Shown one piece after another: positions 35,092-46,300 of a stretch of 64,000 bases of DNA. Position 1 is the first letter of the stretch. The number at the start of each line of letters is the position of its first letter. A program made the translations under genes and the position numbers. Source of the DNA: Puccinia triticina. Lineage: Eukaryota > Basidiomycota > Pucciniomycetes > Pucciniales > Pucciniaceae. The notes beneath the pieces were generated by a model, which saw only the letters and a program-made list of their open reading frames with translations, made no database searches and was not told the origin of the DNA. The DNA lies in contig NC_070565.1 in NCBI RefSeq assembly GCF_026914185.1, positions 6,386,001 to 6,450,000 on the forward strand. Direction: 5' to 3'.

Positions 35092-37479
35092 GCCTTCCGT
35101 GCTTTGAGTCGCAAGATGCGAAGCAACATTCGAGGTTTGGATTGCCACTGGCTTTGAGAGTGTGCGCTTGCTGATCATCCACTCGCTTGCCGCTAGATTT
35201 GGGAATGAGCGTTTGATGATCATCCATTCAATTGGTTTAGTGGGGAATTGATCGTTGGTTTTGATGTGAAGTGCTTCAATAAGGTCCGCGACTATGTGTT
35301 CCCTAAACAGATACAGTCTGATTGAAATTGATGTCATTTTAAACTCGATCTGTGAAGTTCCGCTTGCCGCTAGATCAAGAGCAGCTCGGGTTTCACTGTA
35401 GGCCTCGTTGCTCTTAAGATTCGGAAAGATCAGGATCTCAGTGGCTACGTTGGCTGTCGATGGCAGATGCCGATCTGAATTGAAAGAGGTCTTGTCCGCC
35501 GCCTCGATTGGTGTCGTTTTAAACTCGATCTGTGAAGTTCCGCTTGCCGCCAGATCAAGAGCAGCTCGGCTTTCACTGTAGGCCTCGTTGCTCTTAAGAT
35601 TCGGAAAGATCGGGATCTCAGTGGCTACGTTGGCTTTCGATGACAGATACCGATCTGGATCGAAAGAGGTGTTGTCCGCCACCTCGGTCGTAGATAGCAA
35701 CATCATGTTTTTCTTCGTCCATTTCAGATTAGTTGCGATGTTGTCAATGTTCAACTGTTCTTCTCGATCATCCTCCTCCAAATTCACGGCTTCCAGATTA
35801 GAGACTTCAACCCATGTGTGACAGGTCAGCTCATTGGAGAAGGCATGCTTGCCCGTTTGCACCTGCTTGTCATCGAGCACCCAGCAGCCAAATGGCCACT
35901 TGAGTTGGGCAACCGCTAGGTCGTGGCTTTTCTCAAGTATTGCCGCTTGATCGTAGCCGGTGAACTGGTACGCTGACGTAAGAAGGTACCGAGCTCCACC
36001 CTTTTTGGCTAGAGTTATCGATCCGGTGAGATCTTCATGCACGGCTTCAAGTGATGCCTTTTCCAGCTGAAATTGACTCATGTCCAGGGTATCAGGGAGT
36101 GTGATAGCGGTACGAGATGAACATGCGCGACTGAGATTATAGTGCCATTCGGCAAAGTCTGATAGCTGCAGCGGTGCACCTACTATCGTTCCGACGGCTA
36201 GATTCACTGGATCAAGGACTCCTTTGATCTCAAGGAGATCATTACTGGTGTCGACTGCAATTGGTTGGCCGTCGTCAATCTTGACTGCGAAGCCTTCCTC
36301 TCCCAGCTGAATCAAGGCTTTCGAAGTCATTAACTTGACGAAGGAGACCAGATTGCGCGTGAGTTTCGGGACATAGAGAGCGTCCTTAAGCGTGAGGGTG
36401 CCCCCGTTCGCTAACGGTAGCGTTGCGTCTCCTCGGGCTGTTGCAACTAGATCACCAGGTCCGCTCCCCGTGGCTATGTTGATGCTAACCGGACTTGTTT
36501 GCTTGAAATATCCGAGCGCTGTGAGCAGGTGATTGCTCGCACCAGAGTCCAAAATTGTCGTCTGGTGTTGAGAAGTGCTGTGGTTAGACAGGTAACTGAA
36601 CGAAGGGCGGATGTTTTCGTTTGATGGAGTCGCTCGATGCTGAGTCATCGTGTGGTAGGACGAGCCTTGTTCCTTTTCGGCTTTTCGTTTCTCCATGGCC
36701 TCTTGAAACTTTGAGGGATGAAGAGTCCAACAGTCCTGTTCAGAGTGAGTTGCAGCGGGATTGTGCTTATGATCATAGCATCTAATCGGGTTGTAGACCT
36801 TCTTCTTCTTGTTTGAGGTATTAGTGGCTAGAGCTGTGGATGTGGCGTTGTCAGATGTTGATTCAGTTGCGTTTCTTTTGTTTGATCTCTCGAAGCGACC
36901 GACTTCCCGTAATCGATTGATGACGAATTTTGGTTTACCGAGCGAGTTGAGATCACCGAATAAACTTTGCATCAGGAAGGGTCTTTTCTTGGTGATTCTG
37001 CTAATAATGCTGCAGCAGATAACGAAGTCTGGTATGATCATTGCCAGAGATTCAAATTTAGCCAAGCATTCTTCAATTCCGGCAATATAAGCCGCCATAT
37101 CGTCATTAAACTGAGTGTCCTCCCATTTCGCCCAGACCTCGTAACTAGCAAGAATTGAGTCTGAGGCGTAGACGGACTTGAACATCTGCCAGAGCTCGTA
37201 CGGATTCTTTGAGTTATTTTTCTTCACAATGGTGTTGAAAACCCCGTCAGTGAGATTCGCGCAAAGTAGGTTAGCCGCCTTTTGCGCTTTGGTCTTGCTT
37301 CTTCGCGTCATGTCGGGCAGGGGAGGTTCGTCGATGAAGTGTTCAAGGTTGTACTCGGCGAGGACCATTCGGATTTTCTTTTCCCAAATTTCGAAGTTCT
37401 CGCCAGTGAATTTAGGTACCTTCATAGTTGGTTTTCCTCCAAAGCTGGACTCGCTTGACTCATTGTCAGAGTCCGCCAT
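34957..37479 (-). CDS. Gag-protease fusion with novel C-terminal extension (840 aa)
   Basis: Intact 840-codon frame. Residues about 1-200 are copia-type gag (KVPKFTGENFEIWEKKIRMV, NPYELWQMFKSVYASD). There is a Cys/His region RCYDHKHNPAATHSEQDC in place of a standard zinc knuckle. Protease follows, ILDSGASNHLL with LYVPKLTRNLVSF. About 30 residues resemble the start of integrase (GGARYLLTSAYQFTGYD), and the catalytic core is absent. The last third contains a tandem duplication of about 60 residues, each with TEIxIFPNLKSNEAYSExRA and LDLAASGTSQIEFK. The frame continues into the 3' LTR, which supplies the basic tail. Having no stop despite losing pol suggests recent activity or selection on this shortened protein. 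Confidence 0.85.
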   Translation of the reverse strand: MADSDNESSESSFGGKPTMKVPKFTGENFEIWEKKIRMVLAEYNLEHFIDEPPLPDMTRRSKTKAQKAANLLCANLTDGVFNTIVKKNNSKNPYELWQMFKSVYASDSILASYEVWAKWEDTQFNDDMAAYIAGIEECLAKFESLAMIIPDFVICCSIISRITKKRPFLMQSLFGDLNSLGKPKFVINRLREVGRFERSNKRNATESTSDNATSTALATNTSNKKKKVYNPIRCYDHKHNPAATHSEQDCWTLHPSKFQEAMEKRKAEKEQGSSYHTMTQHRATPSNENIRPSFSYLSNHSTSQHQTTILDSGASNHLLTALGYFKQTSPVSINIATGSGPGDLVATARGDATLPLANGGTLTLKDALYVPKLTRNLVSFVKLMTSKALIQLGEEGFAVKIDDGQPIAVDTSNDLLEIKGVLDPVNLAVGTIVGAPLQLSDFAEWHYNLSRACSSRTAITLPDTLDMSQFQLEKASLEAVHEDLTGSITLAKKGGARYLLTSAYQFTGYDQAAILEKSHDLAVAQLKWPFGCWVLDDKQVQTGKHAFSNELTCHTWVEVSNLEAVNLEEDDREEQLNIDNIATNLKWTKKNMMLLSTTEVADNTSFDPDRYLSSKANVATEIPIFPNLKSNEAYSESRAALDLAASGTSQIEFKTTPIEAADKTSFNSDRHLPSTANVATEILIFPNLKSNEAYSETRAALDLAASGTSQIEFKMTSISIRLYLFREHIVADLIEALHIKTNDQFPTKPIEWMIIKRSFPNLAASEWMISKRTLSKPVAIQTSNVASHLATQSTEGCENARLGEWHQSHKLREMPGSQSAADKGKQKANLFRSPRLRKRS

Positions 37480-37543
37480 CTGATCGTCCTGCTCCTAGTC
37501 AAATGAATCTAGAGGTCACGTTCGAGCGCCGAGACTGTAAATC

Positions 37544-38012
37544 TGAAAGAATTCAGAGAACTAAGAGCAGGCGATTTTCCGCTCTGACAAAGTAAAAATA
37601 TGAAAGCTAAAACAAGAGTGGTGTTTTGATTTGTCTGTTTCCCGTTTTCAATCCGGCTTACGGCGGTATGGCGAGACGGCTGAGGAGTCGAGCAATGTTT
37701 TCGATTGTCTCTCCAACTCTTCGAGTGGAATCGGTTCGGTCTTTGTCTGTTTGGCTTCGCCCTTTGGCGCTTGCTGTGATTCTTTCTCCGAGTGTCTTGG
37801 GGCTGGGAATATCCTCGAGCCTAGTCGTCTGGCTTGCGTATGATGTGCCTGCATGCACCAGAGGTGGATCAGTTTTTTCAACTTCGCTTGCGCAGTCTTG
37901 GACTGCGGAAAAGGTTTGCTTTTTGCTTACCTTTGTCCGCAGCTGATTGAGATCCTGGCATCTCTCTCAATTTATGAGATTGATGCCATTCACCTAGGCG
38001 TGCATTCTCACA
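37544..38012 (-). repeat. 5' LTR of the non-autonomous copia element
   Basis: 469 bp, no difference from the 3' LTR found by eye. Followed by the target duplicate ATATA at 38013-38017. Confidence 0.92.
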
Positions 38013-39723
38013 ATATATAGAGCTGGAACTTTGCACCCGGGTACCCGCAGCGGGTGCAGGTACCTTCCTGAATTTTGACCCAGAATGGACACCTGCACCC
38101 ATACCCAGCAACCACTGGATTTTACGTACTTCCACGGGTACCCGCCCACAGGTACCTATTACCTGCTAATTGGCACTAGGGGCAAGCAGAGCTGTGCAGA
38201 ATGGCAATTTGTGCGCAGGTACCTGCCTGAATTTGGACCCAGACTGGAAACCTGCACCCACCGGAGGATACCTGCGCACTGCCACAGGTACCTGCCTGCG
38301 GGTGCCAAGTACCTGCCACCAGATGGTAGGGACCATCTCTAGAAATGTATGATTCCCATGGTAAATACCTTTTTTATGCCAAGTATTAGATATTGCTTTG
38401 CAAGGTAGTTGAAAATGTGTTCTAAAATAGTTCCAGTAATAACTAGATTCAAGTTGGAGCTGGTTTTCAATTGAATTCAACTCCTTTCCAAAGTGCCTTC
38501 AGCTCAATTGAGCATAAGTTAAACATAAATTCATCATGAATTCAGCATACATTGAGGCTCAAGTTCCAGGTTATATCCAACAGGTTTCTTGAACAATATT
38601 GCGTGATGGCACTTGCACACAAGTGCCACGCAAACTCCAATGGTGATAGCCTGAAAAATATCTCCTGCAGGAGGAAAACACCTCCCCCTTGTATAGACAA
38701 ATCTCCACTGCTCCACTATAGAAAATTAAACATGAGAAAACTCAGCCGCATGTCATAAACCAATAGAAATCTTCCTCCCATCCCACGCACGCTGCATGCC
38801 TCCGCTCCCACATCATCATCTGCGCCTCCACTGCTCGCCGTAGACAGCCGCCAAACTCCTGATCATCCATCATCATTCCACGCTGTGAGAACTCCTTTGG
38901 GACGGGTGGCAGTTCTGCCAGGGGGAAATACCAGTTATAATATTTCAAAGATTTAAGAAGCTATTACAACTGTTATGGGTGGTTTGAAAGACCTGCCCCT
39001 CTACAATACTACACAAGAGCTTTCACAACAAATTTATTTATTGTTGTGGCAAACTAATGATAGAGAAAACTATGTGCAGCAGTCTCTTATCAGACCTAGA
39101 TCAAACTTGAATTCAGCAGAAAGTGTATTTTGTATGGGAAATGGAGTTGGAGTGGTTTACAGCAGCCTTGAGTCAGATAATGGAAATGAGCCTTAACATA
39201 AGATATGTTTTATATGGTTTTATATGTTTGTGATATGAAAGTGGAGATAAAATGACACAAAACTTCTGAGAGAACTGATGTTATATGTGAACTATTCAAA
39301 GTGTCTTTGCCCTCTTCCTTAGCCTTCATTTAAGAGAAAAATTAGTTAAGATCACTTTGACTTGTTAAGAGAACAAGTGGGTGATGCTTGCTACTTGACT
39401 ACTTAGAACTACTCTGAGGCATGAAAGATGTTGATGGGCAACTTGATTGAGATTGCACTACTGGATTTTATGTGGATGTGACTTGTAACTCTGAGTGAGA
39501 TGTGTGTTCTGGTTAGGATTGCCTGAGTGGCATGCTGAAACTGAGGAGGGGAAAAATCCTCCTTTTATGGTAAAATGTGAGGGATTTTTGCTGGTGGGGA
39601 TCCTTGTGAGGGATTTTTTTTTTGGTGTCACCACCATACAGGTGCCCATGTGGTGATGGTACCCACGTGGTTGTGGTGGTGGTGCCCATATGTCCACGTG
39701 GTGGTGTCCATGGAGCCTACACA

Positions 39724-39890
39724 ATTATGGAGGTGTCCAAAGATAGAACCATGCCATGGTGGGTGGGTGGAGCCAAACAACAACCCTGGAGGTGTCCACA
39801 GGTGGAACCATGCCTTGGTACATGGGTGGAACCAAACAACAACCATGGAGTTTTCCACCGGTGGAACCATGCCATGGGCAGAGCCAAACC
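39724..39890. repeat. About 60-bp tandem repeat, three units
   Basis: Units begin GGAGGTGTCC or GGAGTTTTCC and contain GGAACCATGCC(A/T)TGG and AGCCAAACAACAACC or close variants. It includes CCATGG and CCACAGGTGG palindromes. No coding meaning inferred. Confidence 0.65.
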
Positions 39891-40549
39891 ACGCCACTAC
39901 ATACATTATAAATATGTCCTTGAGTCTAATTCTATACTATGTACTATCAAAATATCTCTACAGTATTTAATTATGCTTATGAACATAGTATAATACTAGT
40001 AACTTTGGACTGAGTGCAGCTAGCCTACTGGTTCCAGTGAGTGACTAGGGGTTAAATGACCTGTAGAATTCAATTATGCAATAATGAATCTTGAAATGTG
40101 TCTTGTTCTCTTTAATAAACTGTCAATTTATGTGATTTGGTACTTGAAACACATTTGGCACACCACAACACCCCTGTCTAGCCTCTGGTGTTGGGATCAA
40201 CAATGGGCCGCTACGCTACGCTATTTCAGCGCTATGCGTTAGCGTAGCGGCACCCAAACGCCGCCTCTGCCCCAGTTATTTCCGCTGATGTAGCCTGCTT
40301 CAGCTTCCACGGCTTCCCCCAATTGCCGTGCCACTTGAGATAGTCCGCGCTGGACTGCCTGGACTCAGCAAGTCCTCTCCGCTCTGCACGCCGCAGCTCT
40401 GCCGCCTTTGACCACACACTCCCCGCCCAGTGTTTGGGCTCCGCCTCCGCCGCTTGAACATCCTCTGCGCCAGCCTTGCGGAATCCGCAGTCCGCAACCT
40501 CTGCAAACTGGTGCGGTAAATTTGGGTCCCCGACCCGGATCTACCACCA

Positions 40550-40830
40550 CACTGGGAGGATTCCTTCCCGGTCATCAATCTACTCAGTGGCTGGGAGGAT
40601 TCCCTCCTGGTAATTGATCTACTTGATGGCTGGGAGGATTCCCTCCTGGTGATCAATCTACTTGATGGCTGGGAGGATTCCCTGCCTGTCATTGATCTAC
40701 TCAATGGCTGGGAGGATTCCCTCCCAGTCATCAATATACTCAATGGCTGGGAGGATTCTCTCCCGGTTGTAAATCTACTCAATGGCTGGGAGGATTCCCT
40801 CCCAGTCATTGATGAGCTTGCTGAATGTGG
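40550..40830. repeat. 39-bp self-complementary minisatellite
   Basis: About seven units containing TGGCTGGGAGGATTCCCTCC followed by CRGTCATYRATCTACT; GGGAGG pairs with CCTCCC inside each unit. The related GGGAATCCCTCCCGGTCAGC follows at 40833-40853. Read on either strand it gives repetitive peptides, taken here as by-products. Confidence 0.85.
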
Positions 40831-42040
40831 GAATCCCTCCCGGTCAGCAAGTGTATGTATTGCTGACTGGGAGGGATTTCTCATGGGCAATGAGTATATC
40901 AGAGCGGGTACCCGTTATACCCGCCGAGCACATGCCGGCAGGTGTGGATGTTGAGAATTTGTGAAATTTTAGGCGGGTACCCTCACCCGCAGTGGGTACC
41001 CGGGTGCAAGAGGCCATCTCCATTGTCAATGGTTTCAATTTTTTTCAATTTTTATCATTCCTGTTGCATGCAATACTGTGCTCTCCAGTTTTCCCTCCTT
41101 GGTTTGAACAGTAATGGAAATTCTGAGAAATTGGCAAGAAATTAGAAAATTTCCACATTTTTCATTTATTTATTTTTACTTTTTTTATTTATTTCATAAT
41201 CATTCTTGGGAACTTCTTTTCTGCCCCTAAAGCCAATTTCATGACTTGAAGTCTGTGGCCTGAGCTTCTGCATTGAAAAATGTGATGCAAAAACATTAGA
41301 TGACCCACTGTACATAGTCTTTGTTTGTTTTGCTTTCTCATCAACCAAAATATGCATTTACCATTAATATATAATCCTTCTCTATTTCAGAAATATATGC
41401 TTCTTGGGGGAGTTTTTATTCATCACATCTCATATCAAGGATTCATAGCTTTACAAGGTTTACTTCATAAGTTGCCTGCATGGCCTGAGCACTTTGAGAA
41501 ATTGGTCTGATTTTCACATTGTTCAAGCTCAAAATCTATTTAAAGATAACAGAACCTCTTGAAGATGATTTTGAGTAGACAAAGCTGCAGCCTTGCTTCT
41601 GAGGTATCTTTTCTATATTTTTTTGGAAACATTTGGCCAAAAATAGCCAGTGGCTTGTGATTTGTAGTCTGTCATCCTGGTTTTTAATTTTGCAAAGTAG
41701 AGTTTGACAGGTGTTGATCCATTGGATTATTGGTCCATGGACCCTCTCTTGATTTTTTGAATCAATGCAGCCAGTTGTCAGTGTCAAATACATAGGATCT
41801 GATGATTGTGAGTGTTAGTCAAAATACCAGTGAAAAATGGCTTGGTTAGGTCACATTTGAGAGTGACTGTTATGATCTATCATCTAGTCTGTGGAGTGAA
41901 AGAGAGACTCTGAGGTTTTATGGGTTCTGGATCCTAAGATGGTAGATTGCAGGATGAGGAAGCAGTCTGGATCTTCAGACTCTTGAACCTTGAGAGTGCT
42001 GTCTGTGGCATGGACATGTAAGCTATGTAGGGAGCCTGTG

Positions 42041-42612
42041 CTCAAACTTAACTAAATCCCTCTCTTGCCTGAGGCTTTGCTGGAGGGACTTATGACTTAT
42101 CAGGAATTCTTGCTTGAGAGAACTGGATATTTCAGCCATTTTGTTACATCCACCGTATCTCATGTAATTCTCAACCATCATTTCACAAGACCAACTTTTT
42201 GTACATTGCATGCTTTTTCTCATATTTTACACATTTTTTAGATTCTCTATTTCTTAACTCAAATTTTTCAAACATTTGATTGAGAAAATAATAATTCAAT
42301 AAAAGTACAGCACTTTGGCTGATTGCGCTCGGACCTTTTCTGTGTGATCCGGTTGATTTCTTCAAAAATGAGACTTTTCAAAAAATAAAAGAGGGATGAA
42401 GATTGAGGCAAGGGAGTCTGAAATTATATGAGAAGGAGGAGCAGATGCAGGCGTACCATCTATCAAAAACTTAGAAGGTTTGTGATGGTCAGAGTTGAGT
42501 TCTGGTGGTTCAAAGGAAAACACCACCAAAACAAAAATATCTCTCATGGGAGAATTCCTGAAAAGTCATAAGTTCCTCCGGCAAAGCCTCAGGCAAGACT
42601 TGGTTAAGTTCG
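42041..42612. mobile_element. Non-autonomous TIR element, hairpin-ended family, copy 4
   Basis: The left end CTCAAACTTAACTAAATCCC ... CTTGCCTGAGGCTTTGCTGG ... GGGACTTATGACTTATCAGG is repeated in inverse orientation at 42550-42612 (CCTGAAAAGTCATAAG ... CCGGCAAAGCCTCAGGCAAG ... TGGTTAAGTTCG). Arms are about 85 bp, length 572 bp, interior non-coding. Confidence 0.7.
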
Positions 42613-43314
42613 GCATGTGCTACGGAGCCCGCACTACAGCTCATAACACCGCTGCTGGTTTGCTTACATGATACTGCTTGCTGGTTTCAGAAAATAGTTA
42701 ACTTGCCAGCCAAATTGGCTTCAGCTCATAAGTCAAAACCTTAAGTGCTCTGCTGGTTTGAAATTATTGCTGAAGAATTTCAAATGTGAACCGTCTATCT
42801 CCGCAGTCCATTCAGGTGGCTTATGACCTGAATGCAATTTCAACTGCCATACATGCAGTGGCACAATTCATCTTCAATTTGAACACATGTAAAAAGCAGA
42901 TGGCATTACTGGGATAATGGAACAGACATATTGGACAATCTTCGCGTGAATCTTCATCAATTTTCTGTTTGCAATGAACCAGGATCTCATCCCTTCAACA
43001 AACAAAAACAACAAAACAGCCAAACAAACACCCAATTGAGATAAGGGTTTATTCTCTCCAAAAAAAAGCAATGGAGAGGGAAGAATTACGACTAATGTGA
43101 AATGTAAATGTACCTCTTCACGCCTAAGTGTATTTCAAAGAGACGCGCAAAAAGAAACAGTGATATTTTTCTGAGGTGAGTTGTGAGTTTTCCTTTCTCT
43201 TGCCGCCTTGTTTCCAGGTTTGATCAACGGAAGCAAGCGCAATATTGCCAAGGGAGGATGACAAAGGGAAAGGGACCTTTGGGCCGAAAGGTGCGCTTAT
43301 GTGAGACAGGCCGA

Positions 43315-46300
43315 TCAGGAATATCGGGCCTTTCGACCGCTCCAGCCGGAGTCGCTCTGACGGGGCGCGTATCGAGCGCGATGGTTTCCGTTGGTTGGAG
43401 AAGACTGGCCGAAGGGAGCGCGGAAGCCTGAGATCCTTTCAGAGATGTGTCGGCCGACGGGCGGGTCTTGGTCGGGCCTCGCCGGGCCATGACGGACGTC
43501 GTGAGGGCGAGTGGCTTGCTGGATAGAGCAGCAGATAAAGTCAGCAATCCACCATCGTGAACGACAAAAAGTCCGATGTCTTGACTCACCGGTCTCTGTT
43601 GAGCGCCACTCGTCGGAGAAGCTTGCTGAGATGGGGGCCGGGATGGAACGGGCCCCACTGGAGTAAAAGCGAGGTCTTGGATTCGGTCTCGAAGTGAGCC
43701 ATTACCAGTAGGTATTGTCTCACCTTTACCGCTTTCTTCAATCTTTGGACATATCGAGTGGGTCAGCTTTTAAGCTCAACAGGATGACAACCTCATCACA
43801 ACAACGCTTACATGAGGCCTGGGTTTTTCTGCGACTTCACTGCGATCAGACTTCCGTCCTGCCCTCCCACGGAGACTGATTCCCTTGTCTTGAGGGGTTG
43901 GCGGAGAGTAGTTACTCTCAGCCATTTGCTCAATCTTGGGAGTTCGTCCAGCAATCGCGAGTTGGCTTTGGATTTTTTCTGAAGAATCAGGAGGACTGGA
44001 TGGAAGATTTTGTCTAGTTGGACTTATTTCTTCCGGTAACGGATGGATTGCTGTTGGATTTTGAGCATTATCATTCGACACGTCGCAGGCTTCTGTTCGA
44101 TCGACTGGATTTCGTCTGGACCTTTTGGCGGGGGGTGAGAACTTATCAGGCTCTACTGAGCAGTCGGCCATAGGCCCAAGCCGCTTGGCCAGTGATACAG
44201 GTCGTTTGGGGGGCTCAACCTCAAGTTGCGCATGTTGAGGCGGGATTATTTCAATAATATCCGATGACGCATGTGCACCCTTTTCACTGAGATCTTCGGG
44301 TTCAAGGCTTCGTCCACGTCTTCCATTCCTATTGCTGCTATTACGATGTGGAATTTCTAATATTGCTCTTGATGGCTGAGTTGCAGTATTCATCACAGCC
44401 TTGTTTGCGTCATGGATGTAAATTTTACTTGTATCGTCTCTCGCGTTGCTCGGAGGGGTTGGAATTGTGTAATCCGGAGGGGTGCGAACTGCGTCATCCG
44501 TGAGAGGTGGTTGCCTCGAATCATGCGTGGGAAGTTCTCTTGTACTGTCTGCCGGAAACTTGCCCAAACTGTCCGAGGCAAGTTTGCTTTGATTGATATT
44601 TGGTAGTCGAACGGGAGGTTGCTTCAGGGAAGGGCGACGTGCTACCTCCACCGGTTCAGTTTCAGGGGACAATACCTTGGCGTCTCGGGCAGTCGAAGGT
44701 CCAGCCGTAGCATCGTTTTTATTGGGGATCTCGTCCAAATCAATGATTGGATAATACCCGGTGGGTTCGTTGTGGCGGGGAGAAGCCCTTGCGGTATGTG
44801 AGGGGCGATGAGCGGGCCGATATGAGTCAGGTTGGCTCATGCCACTACGAATCCTGGGTGGTTCTGGCAAAAGAGGCGAGTGTTGCGCTACTTGGGATCT
44901 TCTAATATCTATGAGGGTGGGCTCTGAGCGATGCAGGTCTTTGAGGGTCCGAGTTCAGACGTCAAGAACGTTTGCTTTGTATATATCAAGTTACCATAGA
45001 CGCTTACCTTGGTCACGCGGATAATAACCGTCGCCACGCCTGGGATTGTAAGGACGGGGGCCATCGGTTTCCGAAGGGAACGAAGGCGAAGGCCTGTATG
45101 CATCGTATCGAGTCGTTTGATTGCGACGCGGTAAGTCACCCGGCTCAGGTGGCCTGATTGGGCGCTCTCCTAGCGATAACCGGCTTGAGGCGGGGGGTGA
45201 ACGGGGTTGTACAGGGGGATACACTAGAGTAACATTGGAGCTCAACAGGGACTCTAATAGAATCTTCTAGGAATTATTTAGTGGCAAAGGTTAGATATTT
45301 GAGGGGGTGGCTCACAGTCGGGTTGCAGGGGAGTACGCGAGACCTGTATCGAAGTCGGCATGCGTCGAGGTGGTGGAGATAGAGATCTAAGCCGCGTCAT
45401 CGGGGAATGACGGTGCGGAGGATGAATTGGAGTGATCACGGCAGCTTCATGACGTGCCCAACTAGAGGGCCTACGGTCTTGAGAGGATATATCACGATCT
45501 GAAAGACCAGCGGGTTCGTTAGAACGGAAAGAACTTTCAGCTAGTCTAGTTGAGTGCGATTCGGGAATCTTACCATATGGATGGTCGGATCCTCGTGGAT
45601 GGTCGGGTCCTCGCGGATAGTCGGGTCCTCGTGGATAGTCGCGTCCTCGTGGATAGTCGGGTCCTCGTGGATAGTCGGGTCCTCGTGGATAGTCGGGTCC
45701 TCGTGGATAGTCGGGTCCTCGTGGATGATCGGGTCCTCGTCGCCAGTCCACATCCCGGTAGTCGGATGGTTGAGTGATCTTCGGTGGGATTGACAGTGGC
45801 TTGGTGAATCGGGCAGCTTCAGGGTTGATGTACATTTCATGAGGCTGCAAGCGCGTTATCGGAGCCATCGGCTCGGGAAAACAGCGACCCGGGGCGGTGG
45901 GTATTCCGTTGGCACCAGACAGGTGGATGTCTGTGCGAATAAAAAAGCAGTCAGTCCGCATTTTGAGAGACAGCGTCAGGGAGTGGCGAGCTGTAAAGCC
46001 ATAAACCATACACCATCTTGCTTGATTAATGTAAACAACGTACGGTCTCTGTGCTCACGCCTTCCACCGCGATGAGAGGAGACGCGACGAGGAACTGGAG
46101 AGACTGAACGAGGCCTCGGAATTCCAACCGAGCGATAGGGATCAGAGTCATGAGGATACCGCGCTGGTAACCGGTGAGGAGGGATATCCCTATTGTCGAT
46201 GTCCGTATGGGGTGGGGGGTCGCGATCTACACATGTGACATGAAGGAGGGAGGCGGCGGAAAGCAATGAGTTACGATGCAGGTTTCGCTATTAGACTTCA

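Larger units (their letters stand above)
34623..38012 (-). mobile_element. Non-autonomous copia-type LTR element (3.4 kb)
   Basis: LTRs 34623-35091 and 37544-38012 (469 bp each, TGAAAG...CTCACA) look identical by eye, so insertion is very recent. Target duplication ATATA (34618-34622, 38013-38017). It is inserted in the right arm of the large palindrome; the left arm preserves the uninterrupted AAATATATAG-type sequence at 27963-27975. The interior codes one long ORF with gag and protease but neither integrase core nor reverse transcriptase, so movement would need enzymes in trans, for example from a relative of the element at 2385-7467. Confidence 0.92.
27315..38645. other. Large palindrome (foldback) split by two later insertions
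   Basis: The left arm is 27315-28200 plus 32270-33200 and the right arm is 33470-34622 plus 38018-38645, in inverse order. Matching blocks include GTGCCTTCAGCTCAATTGAG (inverse at 27450 and 38500), the GGTACC-rich blocks (27700-27960 with 38030-38340; 32760-33090 with 33600-33900), GTGACACATTC blocks, and GGTCCACCTAAGCCCCTGGC (32281 with 34360). Taking out Helitron 2 and the copia insertion gives arms of about 1.8 kb around a 270-bp centre. The centre matches 27030-27314 inverted. No transposase is visible. Identity is high enough to align by eye but with many substitutions, so it is older than its insertions. Confidence 0.8.
38646..43314. other. Repeat-rich intergenic region
   Basis: Contains GTGGAACCATGCC repeats (39724-39890), a GGCCGCTACGCT element end (40205-40255), a 39-bp minisatellite (40550-40830), a GGTACCC cluster (40905-41010), the empty-site copy for Helitron 1 (41030-41300), and a TIR element (42041-42612). 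From 43080 to 43314 is the downstream flank of the WW gene. No gene recognised. Confidence 0.6.

Noticed and set aside
40300..40890. 196-codon minus-strand frame with MTGRESSQP repeats
   Set aside because: Entirely explained by the 39-bp self-complementary minisatellite; an equally repetitive frame exists on the other strand.
45541..45840. Repetitive frames on both strands (THEDPTI, VLVDSR)
   Set aside because: Shadows of the YPRGPD coding repeat in exon 6 of the WW gene.
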